Shown piece after piece: positions 9,694 to 16,767 of a stretch of 64,000 bases of DNA. Positions within the stretch are counted from its first letter, which is position 1; every line of letters begins with the position of its first letter. The position numbers and the translations under genes were made by a program. Below the pieces are notes generated by a model. The model had not been told where the DNA came from. It made no database searches and worked only from the letters and a program-made list of their open reading frames with translations. Source of the stretch: Candidatus Geothrix skivensis (lineage in GTDB: Bacteria > Acidobacteriota > Holophagae > Holophagales > Holophagaceae); the NCBI GenBank assembly GCA_016721195.1, contig JADKIO010000008.1:62001-126000 (forward strand), given 5' to 3'.

Positions 9694-10221
9694 GTGATCC
9701 TCACCGGCAGGCAGATCCTCGCGGCGAAGGCCGAAGGGCGCATCCGCATCGAGCCCTGGCAGGCCGCCCAGCTCAATCCCAACAGCTACAACCTGCGGCT
9801 GGGCGAGGACCTGGCGGTCTACACCGACCATGAGCTGGACATGGCCCGCCCCAATGGCATCGAGTTCCTGAAGATCCCCACCGAAGGCCTGCTGCTGCAG
9901 CCAGGCAAGCTCTACCTGGGCCGCACGGCGGAATACACCGAGACCCACGGCATGGTGCCCATGCTGGAGGGCCGCAGCAGCGTGGGCCGCCTGGGCCTCT
10001 TCGTCCACGTCACCGCGGGCTTCGGCGACATCGGCTTCTGCGGCTACTGGACCCTGGAAATCAGCTGCATCCAGCCCGTGCGGATCTATGCGGGCGTGGC
10101 CATCTGCCAGATCTTCTACCACACGGTCAGCGGCGACTTCGACAGCTACGAGTCCGGCAAGTACCAGCGCAACTCCGGCATCCAGCCTTCCATGCTCTGG
10201 AAGGATTTCCTCAAGGAGTGA
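9694..10221 (+). CDS. dcd: dCTP deaminase
   Basis: Deaminates dCTP to dUTP for thymidylate synthesis; trimeric cytoplasmic enzyme. 175 residues. Motifs are LNPNSYNLRLG near 25, the catalytic block GRSSVGRLGLFVHVTAGF near 94-111, and GYWTLEI. Start is GTG at 9694, chosen because GGGAGGGA (9681-9688) precedes it; the frame is open back to 9643 but without a signal. Sequence alone does not exclude the bifunctional dCTP deaminase/dUTPase subtype. Confidence 0.93.
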   Translation: MILTGRQILAAKAEGRIRIEPWQAAQLNPNSYNLRLGEDLAVYTDHELDMARPNGIEFLKIPTEGLLLQPGKLYLGRTAEYTETHGMVPMLEGRSSVGRLGLFVHVTAGFGDIGFCGYWTLEISCIQPVRIYAGVAICQIFYHTVSGDFDSYESGKYQRNSGIQPSMLWKDFLKE

Positions 10222-10276
10222 GTGACCCGGGCCTTCCGGTGTGCCTACCATGCTTCAGACTTCCCATGAGGCCACC

Positions 10277-10546
10277 ATGACCCTTGCGACCCTCCTGCCC
10301 CTGGCCTTGCTGCAGCCCAAGGCCGACGAGGCGGCCCTGGCGGGCCTGATGGCCTTCGGCTGCATCTTCTGGCTGTTCCTCATCGTCGTGGCGATGGCCT
10401 TCCCCATCTTCTGCTTCTGGCGGATCTTCACCAAGGCCGGCTACAACGGTGCCATGGCTCTCATCTGGCTGGTGCCCGTGGTCGGGCCCATCGTGGTGCT
10501 CTGCATCCTGGCCTTCGGAACCTGGCCCGGCGGACAGCGCGGCTGA
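10277..10546 (+). CDS. Small two-helix membrane protein
   Basis: 89 residues. Two hydrophobic helices (about 22-50 and 62-82) are separated by FTKAGYNGAMA. The AGY-(N/S)-G and LVPVVGPIV pattern is common in small bacterial membrane proteins of unknown function. No catalytic residues; the tail is GTWPGGQRG. Start ATG at 10277 is the most plausible, though its GAGG is weakly placed. Two upstream in-frame codons (back to 10241) are possible starts. Confidence 0.6.
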   Translation: MTLATLLPLALLQPKADEAALAGLMAFGCIFWLFLIVVAMAFPIFCFWRIFTKAGYNGAMALIWLVPVVGPIVVLCILAFGTWPGGQRG

Positions 10547-10613
10547 ACCCACCCTTCTCCAAAGACGGATCCGCTGGGGCCGGGCCATGGCCTGCCCCAG
10601 GCGACTGCTCCGG

Positions 10614-10913
10614 CTATTGAGGGCCCCCCAGCCTCCCCACCGCGCCCACGCCATCGATGAGGATCTTCTTCGAGACCCAGAGCAGGTTCACGGCCACGCC
10701 GACGATGCCCAGGATTTTCCCGTAGCGGGTGAGGCGCTCGCCCCCCCGGTCCATCTTCCCCGCGGCCATGGCTTTCAGGTCGTTGCTGCCCATGATCCAG
10801 GCGGCCAGCCCCAGGAGGAACACCGGGGAAGGCGCCAGGCTCACGAGGCCAAAGGCCAGCAGCAGGGGGCCCCGGGGCCTCCGGGACGTATCGGTGAGCG
10901 GGGCATCGTTCAA
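10614..10913 (-). CDS. DUF4190-like small membrane protein (TTG start)
   Basis: 99 residues. Two membrane helices (about 18-40 and 68-88) flank the loop WIMGSNDLKAMAAGKMDRGGE, which resembles the DUF4190-type pattern of a helix, then GN-D-L-x-x-M-x-x-G-x-M. Function unknown. The frame is open up to a GTG at 11045 inside the cyclase gene. The TTG at 10911-10913 is preceded by a perfect AGGAG at 6 nt, so I take that as the start. It follows the cyclase gene by 83 bp on the same strand. Confidence 0.62.
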   Translation of the reverse strand: MNDAPLTDTSRRPRGPLLLAFGLVSLAPSPVFLLGLAAWIMGSNDLKAMAAGKMDRGGERLTRYGKILGIVGVAVNLLWVSKKILIDGVGAVGRLGGPQ

Positions 10914-10996
10914 GGCTGGCTCCTGCAGGCGATCGGCCAGGGTCGGGCCCAGACGGTCAAAGGCAGAGCCAGTGTACGGGCGTGGGCCGGCGCCGC

Positions 10997-12622
10997 CTAG
11001 GACGACCTGGGGCTCTGCACCACCGTGGGCGTATCCGGGGTCCACAGCACCTCGAAGGGCCGCACCTCCTGCTCGATGCCCTTGAGGGAGAAGGCCCCCA
11101 GCTGCCGGAGGCCACCCTGACCCAGCAGCTCGGCGGTACGGGGCCCCACCACGATCTGGCCCGGCCGGGCCACGGAACTCTCCAGCCGGGAGGCCAGGTT
11201 CACGGCACTGCCCATGACGGTGTAGTCCATGCGCTTCTCGCAGCCGATGTCGCCGGCGAAGGCCTCGCCGCTGTTGATGCCGATGCGCATCTTCAGCTCG
11301 GGGTAACCCTCTGGCCGGGTGGCGTTGAGCTCGTAGAGGGCCTCCTGCATGGCGATGGCCGCCTCCGTGGCGTGGCGCGCGTGGTCGGGGTCGGGATTGG
11401 GCGCTCCGAAGAAGGCCATGACCGCATCGCCGATGTACTTGTCGAGGGTGCCGCCCCGGCTGAAGATCGTGTCGGTCATGGCTTCGAAGATGCGGTTCAG
11501 GATGCCCGCCAGCACCAGGGGCTCCATGCCCTCGCTCATGCGCGTGAAGCCCGAGATGTCGGCGAAGAGCACGGTGATCTCGCAGCGCTGGGCCTGCAGG
11601 GCCGGAGCCTCTTTGCTCTGGCTGGACTTGAGGATCTGATCCACCACCTGGGGGCTGTGGTACCGCTCCAGGCGCTGGCGGAACTTGGCCTCGCGCTCCC
11701 GCTGGATGCCCACGGCGGCGAAGTTGGCCATGGCGCTGAGCAGGTGCTCGTCCTCCCGCTTGAAGCCGCCCTTGTTGAGGCTGGTCTCCAGGTAGATCAC
11801 GCCGAAGGCCTTCTCCTCCACGATGAGCGGGGCGCAGAGGGCCGAGGTGATGCCATGGATCTTGATGCTCTCCCCGGCGCTGAAGCGGGGATCCATGCGG
11901 GCGTCCGTGGTGAGGATGGCCACCCGGTTGTCCATGGCCGTGCGGGCGATGGTGCGGCTGATGGGGTTGTTGTGGACCCCCGGCTGTTCCTCCCAGACCA
12001 GCTCGGGCACCAGCTCGCCGGTGGGATCGGCCAGCAGGATGAAGCCCCGCTGGCAGGGGATGTGCGCCGTCACCAGCCCCATCACCGAGTCCAGGAGCTC
12101 CGCCAGGCCCGCGGCCCGGAGGAGGGTCCCGGCCATGCTGGCCAGGCGCTGGAACAGGGTGACGGCCTCGCCGGCCGGGTGCTGGCCGCTGGCCTGGGCC
12201 AGCATGGCTTCCAGGCTGGCATGGGGCACCAGGATCGAGCCCGAGGCGTCAAAGGCGCGGTCCTCCATGGAGATCCGGGAGATCACGGTCCTGGGCGCCA
12301 GGTTCAGGTTCAGGCCCCCCACCAGGGTGGGGGGCGCGCCTTCCGGCACCCACATCACCACGGCCTCCCCCAGCAGCACCTGATCGCCCGGGTGGAGGGG
12401 CGCAGGGTCCAGGAGGGTCACGCCGTTCAGGGACGTGCCATTGAGGGACTTCATGTCCATGACCCAGGGCCGGCCCTCCTTGAGGAAGATCCGCGCGTGG
12501 ACCCGGCTCACGGCATTCGCCTGGATCTGGATGGTGGCCTGGTCGCCCCGGCCGATGGTCAGGCCCTCCTCCGTGAGGGTCACGGGATGCAAGGCACCAT
12601 CAACCTGCAGGGTGAGCTTCAT
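10997..12622 (-). CDS. FHA-GAF-class III adenylate/guanylate cyclase
   Basis: 541 residues, cytoplasmic. FHA domain at about 1-95 (GLTIGRGDQATIQI, SRVHARI, SLNGTSLNG). GAF-type sensor at about 155-320. Class III nucleotidyl cyclase at about 350-520 with metal-binding Asp residues in VLFADISGFTRM and the second in YIGDAVMAFFGAP. The catalytic core looks intact. The GAF ligand is unknown. The role would be cyclic nucleotide synthesis gated by phosphothreonine binding and a small ligand. ATG at 12622 is chosen over TTG at 12628; neither has a strong ribosome binding site. Divergent from rimO. Confidence 0.9.
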   Translation of the reverse strand: MKLTLQVDGALHPVTLTEEGLTIGRGDQATIQIQANAVSRVHARIFLKEGRPWVMDMKSLNGTSLNGVTLLDPAPLHPGDQVLLGEAVVMWVPEGAPPTLVGGLNLNLAPRTVISRISMEDRAFDASGSILVPHASLEAMLAQASGQHPAGEAVTLFQRLASMAGTLLRAAGLAELLDSVMGLVTAHIPCQRGFILLADPTGELVPELVWEEQPGVHNNPISRTIARTAMDNRVAILTTDARMDPRFSAGESIKIHGITSALCAPLIVEEKAFGVIYLETSLNKGGFKREDEHLLSAMANFAAVGIQREREAKFRQRLERYHSPQVVDQILKSSQSKEAPALQAQRCEITVLFADISGFTRMSEGMEPLVLAGILNRIFEAMTDTIFSRGGTLDKYIGDAVMAFFGAPNPDPDHARHATEAAIAMQEALYELNATRPEGYPELKMRIGINSGEAFAGDIGCEKRMDYTVMGSAVNLASRLESSVARPGQIVVGPRTAELLGQGGLRQLGAFSLKGIEQEVRPFEVLWTPDTPTVVQSPRSS

Positions 12623-12722
12623 GGGCAATCCGGGAGGGTGCTGAGTTTAACACGCGTTGCTGACCTTATCGGCGCTCTGCGGTAACCTATGAGGTTCCCC
12701 CAGACGGGGCTCTGGAGCGCCA

Positions 12723-14102
12723 TTGACCAAGGTCGGATTCATGTCCCTGGGCTGTCCCAAGAACCTCGTGGATTCCGAGGTCATGCTGGGCCACCTGCGG
12801 CTCAAGGGCTACCAGATCACCCCCGTGCTGGAGGAGGCCCAGGTGCTGGTGGTGAACACCTGCGGCTTCATCGACGCCGCCAAGCAGGAGAGCATCGAGG
12901 CCATCCTCCAGGCTGCCGCCATGAAGAAGGAGGGCGCCTGCGAGAAGCTCATCGTGGCGGGCTGCCTGGTGGAGCGGTACCGGGATGAACTGATGGCCGG
13001 GATGCCCGAGATCGACGCCTGCCTGGGCACCCGGGACATCGAGCAGATCGCCGAGGTCATCGGCGCCGGGGCGGCCTTCATGCTGAACCCGAACCCCGAC
13101 TACCTCTACACCGAGGCCAGCCCCCGGCTGCTGACCACGCCCAAGGCCAGCGCCTACCTGAAGATCAGCGAAGGCTGCGACCATGCCTGCGCCTTCTGCG
13201 TCATTCCCATGCTGCGCGGCGGCCAGCGCAGCCGCAGCGTCGAGAGCGTGGTGGCCGAGGCCCGCAACCTGGTGGCCCAGGGGGTGCTGGAGATCAGCCT
13301 GGTGGGCCAGGACACCACGGACTACGGACGGGACTTCGGCGACCCCGATGCCCTGGAGAAGCTGGTGCGGGCCCTGGGCCAGGTGGACGGACTCCGCTGG
13401 TTCCGCATCCACTACGCCTACCCCAACCGCCTCACGGACGGCCTGCTCCACGCCATGGCGGCAACCCCCAACTGCGCGCGCTACTTGGACATGCCCCTGC
13501 AGCACGCCGATGCGAAGATCCTCAAGGCCATGGCCCGGGGCGGTGGCAAGGCCCAGTTCTTGAAGCTGATCCAGAAGGTGCGCCGCCTCGTGCCGGGCAT
13601 CGCCATCCGCTCCAACTTCATCGTGGGCTTCCCCGGCGAGGATGAGGCCGCCTTCGAGGAGCTCAAGGCCTTCGTGGCCGAGGCCCGCTTCGAGCACGTG
13701 GGCGTCTTCACCTACAGCCCCGAGGAGGGGACCTCCGCCTACCTGCTGGGGGACCCCATCCCCAGGCGCACCAAGGAGGCCCGGAAGCGGAAGCTCCTCG
13801 AGCTGCAGCAGAAGATCGCCCGGGAGCTGAACCAGGCCAAGGTGGGCCAGGTCATCGACGTGCTGGTGGAAGGCGCCCATGAGGAGACGGATCTCCTCGT
13901 CAAGGGCCGCCACCAGGGCCAGGCCCCGGAGATCGACGGCAACGTGCTGCTGGTGGATGGCGCGCCCCAGGTGAACACCATCCAGCGGGTCCGCATCGTG
14001 AAGGCCCACGCCTACGACCTCATCGGCGAAGTGGAGGAGGGTGGCCTCGAAGCGAGCACTGCAGCCTACGAGACTGCGTTCCGCGCCCGGCAGCGGTCCT
14101 AG
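12723..14102 (+). CDS. rimO: Ribosomal protein S12 (Asp) methylthiotransferase
   Basis: Radical SAM enzyme that adds a methylthio group to Asp of ribosomal protein S12. 459 residues. N-terminal domain cysteines are in SLGCPKN, NTCGFID and AGCLVERY. The radical-SAM CxxxCxxC motif is CDHACAFC at residues 152-159, followed by RGGQRSRS. The RimO-type DMPLQHAD and the C-terminal TRAM domain are present. The start is TTG at 12723 with GGAG upstream. The last 30 residues (from AHAYDLIGEVEEGG) lie in a sequence that is duplicated downstream, so the tail may not be ancestral. Confidence 0.95.
   Translation: MTKVGFMSLGCPKNLVDSEVMLGHLRLKGYQITPVLEEAQVLVVNTCGFIDAAKQESIEAILQAAAMKKEGACEKLIVAGCLVERYRDELMAGMPEIDACLGTRDIEQIAEVIGAGAAFMLNPNPDYLYTEASPRLLTTPKASAYLKISEGCDHACAFCVIPMLRGGQRSRSVESVVAEARNLVAQGVLEISLVGQDTTDYGRDFGDPDALEKLVRALGQVDGLRWFRIHYAYPNRLTDGLLHAMAATPNCARYLDMPLQHADAKILKAMARGGGKAQFLKLIQKVRRLVPGIAIRSNFIVGFPGEDEAAFEELKAFVAEARFEHVGVFTYSPEEGTSAYLLGDPIPRRTKEARKRKLLELQQKIARELNQAKVGQVIDVLVEGAHEETDLLVKGRHQGQAPEIDGNVLLVDGAPQVNTIQRVRIVKAHAYDLIGEVEEGGLEASTAAYETAFRARQRS
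14002..14098 (+). repeat. rimO 3'-end repeat, copy A
   Basis: Last about 97 bp of rimO (from AGGCCCACGCCTACGACC to CAGCGG). Source copy of two downstream partial duplicates at 14189-14232 and 14276-14370. The stop codon TAG of rimO follows at 14100-14102. Confidence 0.85.
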
Positions 14103-14129
14103 TCGGGCCTTCCTGGCGTCAACGCCCCG

Positions 14130-14178
14130 CCGGGTTCCCCACACCTGAGGCTGCCCCGCAGCCCCAGGTGTGACCCGG
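14130..14178 (+). terminator. Large hairpin downstream of rimO, possible terminator
   Basis: Arms CCGGGT(TCCC)CACACCTGAGGCTG and CAGCCCCAGGTGTGACCCGG pair nearly perfectly around CCCCG. There is no T-tract, so termination is only probable. It lies between repeat copies A and B. Confidence 0.5.
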
Positions 14179-14188
14179 CAAGGGGTTG

Positions 14189-14232
14189 AGGCCCACGCCT
14201 ACGACCTCATCGGCGAAGTGGAGGAGGGTGGC
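14189..14232 (+). repeat. rimO 3'-end repeat, copy B (short)
   Basis: 44 bp matching 14002-14045, running from AGGCCCACG to GAGGAGGGTGGC. It is followed by a G-rich run (GGGGGGGGCGGGGGGG). Confidence 0.85.
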
Positions 14233-14275
14233 GGGGGGGGGCGGGGGGGCCGGTGTGCCGGCAGGGGAGCCCACC

Positions 14276-14370
14276 CGACCTCATCGGCGAAGTGGAGGAG
14301 GGTGGCCTCGAAGCGAGCACTGCAGCCTACGAGACTGCGTTCCGCGCCCGGCAGCGGCCCTGGCGGGTCC
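14276..14370 (+). repeat. rimO 3'-end repeat, copy C
   Basis: Matches 14015-14110, from CGACCTCATCGG through CAGCGG and loosely beyond. The rimO stop TAG is TGG in this copy. It ends about 19 bp before the acylase ATG, so the acylase promoter lies at its edge. Confidence 0.85.
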
Positions 14371-14376
14371 ATCCGC

Positions 14377-14389
14377 TATGCTCGTCCCA
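14377..14389 (+). promoter_or_regulatory. Putative -10 box of a leaderless transcript
   Basis: TATGCT at 14377-14382 ends 6 nt before the ATG at 14389, with no Shine-Dalgarno sequence in between. Confidence 0.5.
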
Positions 14390-16641
14390 TGCGCACCTTG
14401 AAACGACTCCTGCTGGGCCTCGGACTGCTGGTGGTGCTGGTTGCGGCCGTTGCCGGCCTCCTGGTCTGGCGGCAGCTGCCCCGGGACCGGACGCCTGCCA
14501 TCGCGGGGCTTCGCACCACGGTGTCCGTGGATCTCGATGACCGTGCCCTGCCCACCATCCACGCCCAGTCCCTGGAGGACGCCTCCCGCATCCAGGGCTA
14601 CCTGGTGGCGCGGGAGCGGCTCTTCCAGATGGAGCTGATGCGGCGCACTGCGGACGGTCGCCTGGCGGAGGCCTTCGGTCCGGCGGCTCTGCCCCTGGAC
14701 CGGCTGCATCGCACCTATGGATTTCGTCAGGTGGCGGAACAGGCCCTGGCCTTTTGTCCGGCCTCGGCCCGCCGTTCCCTTGAGGCCTATGCCGTCGGCG
14801 TGAACGCCTTCATCGAGCAGAACCCCGGCCGCTGGGGGCTGGAGTTCCAGGTGCTGGGCCTGCGGCCCGAACCCTGGCGCCCCGAGGACGGTCTCAAGGT
14901 GCTGCTGCTCATGCACGAGGACCTCTCCACCAGCTGGAAGTCCGAGCTGCAGGTCGAGGCCCTGGCCGGCCTGCCGGCACCCCTGCAGCGGTTTCTCCAG
15001 CCTGCCGTGGAGGCGGACGATCGGCCCCTCGTTCCCGATGACCGGCCCCTCCCTCCCGATACCGCGGCGTTCCTGCGGGGGAGTCCCGCCCCGGGCCAGG
15101 TGGCATGCGACCCCCGGCTTCCGGCCTGGCTGGCCGCCGCCGGCGCCCTGCCCGCCGGCGACCCGGAGGCCAGGCTCGCCTCCAACAACTGGGTGCTGGC
15201 GGGCTCGCGCACCCGCACCGGCAAGCCCCTCCTGGCCAACGATCCCCACCTGGGGCTGAACTGCCCGGGCATCTGGTTTCCCCTGCGCCTCCTCTGGCCT
15301 GGCCACGCGGCCCAGGGCGTCGCGTTGCCGGGTCTGCCGAGCCTCGTGATCGGCCACAACGAGCGCATCGCCTGGGGCTTCACCAACCTGGGCACGGACC
15401 TCCAGGATCTCTACCGCGAACCGGCCCTGGAGCAGCGCCAGGAGTGGATTCCCGTGAAGGGCCGCCAGCCTGTGGCACTGGTGGTGGCCACCGGGAAGCA
15501 CGGCCCCCAGGTGCTCCCGGGACTCTCGCTGCACTGGCCCGCCCTGGATCCCCGGCGGCTCGCCCTGCCCGAGGCGCAACTGGAGGAGGCGCGGGATTGG
15601 GCCACCTTCAATGCGGCCATCGACGGTCATCCCGGTCCACCCCAGAACATGCTCTACGCCGACGTGGACGGCCACATCGGCTGGCGGGCCTCGGGCCTGG
15701 TTCCCGTCCGGCGCCCCGGGGATGACGGCAGCCGCATCCACGACGGGACGGATCCCGCCGAGGACTGGCGCGGCTTCGTGCCACCCCAGGCCATGCCCCG
15801 GCTGCTGGATCCCCCCGCGGGCTTCCTCGCCACGGCCAACAACCGCACCATCGGCACGAGCTTTCCCCAGCCAGTGGCCACGGGCTGGGCTTCCATGAGC
15901 CGGGCGGGGCGCATCCTCGAGCGGCTGGAGCAGGCAGGCCCCTGGGATGCGGCCGCCGTCGAAGCCCTGCAGCGGGACCCGGTCAGCCGGTTCCATCTCG
16001 CCTTCATCCAGGGATTCGGACTCCTGGAAGCCCTGCCTGGCTTCGCGGGCGCCGCCGATCCCGACACGCCCCTCTTCACGCGGGCCGAGCTGCTCCGGCG
16101 GACCATTCGCCGAAAGCTGCTCGAGCACCTGCTGAAGGGCTCACCGCTGGCTCCGAAGGACTACCGCCATGCGGGCGAGGACCTCTGGCTGCTGGCCGCC
16201 GCCCAGGCCTCGCCCGCCCAGTGGCAGGCCGCCGGGCTGGGGGACAAGGCCGCCTTCCTCCGGGCCAGCCTGGCCGAGGCCCGACAGCGGCCCGAGTGGA
16301 ACCGCCCCTGGGGCGAGGTGAACGAGCTGAAGATCCGGCACCCCTTCGGCCTTTCGGGGGGCCTGGCGGGCTGGCTCTTCAATCCCGCCCCCATGCGACT
16401 CCCCGGCTCGGCCCGCTCCATTCGCGTGATGACGGGCACCCACGGCCAGTCCCTGCGCCTGGTCGTGGACCTGGCCGATCTGGACGCCACCCGCCTCGTG
16501 ATCCCCCTGGGTCTGAGCGGCCACCTGGGCTCGAGCCACCGGGAGGATCAGGCCCAGGCCTGGCGCCAGGGTGATCCGACCGGGGAGCGGACTCAGCTCC
16601 ACCAACCACCCCAAAGAAAGCTGACTTTTCTGCCCAAGTGA
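14389..16641 (+). CDS. Penicillin acylase family protein (Ntn hydrolase, peptidase S45)
   Basis: 750 residues. Exported amidohydrolase that self-cleaves into alpha and beta chains. The N-terminal anchor LLLGLGLLVVLVAAVAGLLV (residues 8-27) suggests a membrane-tethered or periplasmic enzyme. The alpha region holds ARERLFQMELMRR. The autocleavage site and nucleophile Ser265 open the beta chain in ASNNWVLAGSRT, followed by LLANDPHL. FLATANNRTIG is the conserved Asn region. Natural substrate unknown (acyl-homoserine lactones, amides or peptides are known for relatives). Start ATG at 14389; the frame extends upstream through repeat copy C without a start signal. Confidence 0.92.
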   Translation: MRTLKRLLLGLGLLVVLVAAVAGLLVWRQLPRDRTPAIAGLRTTVSVDLDDRALPTIHAQSLEDASRIQGYLVARERLFQMELMRRTADGRLAEAFGPAALPLDRLHRTYGFRQVAEQALAFCPASARRSLEAYAVGVNAFIEQNPGRWGLEFQVLGLRPEPWRPEDGLKVLLLMHEDLSTSWKSELQVEALAGLPAPLQRFLQPAVEADDRPLVPDDRPLPPDTAAFLRGSPAPGQVACDPRLPAWLAAAGALPAGDPEARLASNNWVLAGSRTRTGKPLLANDPHLGLNCPGIWFPLRLLWPGHAAQGVALPGLPSLVIGHNERIAWGFTNLGTDLQDLYREPALEQRQEWIPVKGRQPVALVVATGKHGPQVLPGLSLHWPALDPRRLALPEAQLEEARDWATFNAAIDGHPGPPQNMLYADVDGHIGWRASGLVPVRRPGDDGSRIHDGTDPAEDWRGFVPPQAMPRLLDPPAGFLATANNRTIGTSFPQPVATGWASMSRAGRILERLEQAGPWDAAAVEALQRDPVSRFHLAFIQGFGLLEALPGFAGAADPDTPLFTRAELLRRTIRRKLLEHLLKGSPLAPKDYRHAGEDLWLLAAAQASPAQWQAAGLGDKAAFLRASLAEARQRPEWNRPWGEVNELKIRHPFGLSGGLAGWLFNPAPMRLPGSARSIRVMTGTHGQSLRLVVDLADLDATRLVIPLGLSGHLGSSHREDQAQAWRQGDPTGERTQLHQPPQRKLTFLPK

Positions 16642-16767
16642 TCCGCCTGGGGTTGATGGCGCCAGAACGAAACAAGCGGGACAACCCGAAGGTTTGTTGA
16701 AACAGCCCCTAAACGGGCCTGCGAAGACTCTCGTAGGCATGCCAGCTGACCCATTCGGGGATCTTTC
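16642..16767 (+). promoter_or_regulatory. Intergenic region before DUF5916 gene
   Basis: 126 bp, locally AT-richer than its neighbours (AACGAAACAAG, GGTTTGTTGAAAC). It probably holds the promoter of the barrel gene. No strong terminator for the acylase gene is visible. Confidence 0.35.

Noticed and set aside
14002..14370. CRISPR-like array
   Set aside because: Only three uneven repeats with one lying in a coding gene; no regular spacers and no cas genes.
14170..14388. N-terminal extension of the penicillin-acylase gene
   Set aside because: Made of rimO repeat copies and a G-run; no start signal, whereas the membrane anchor begins at ATG 14389.
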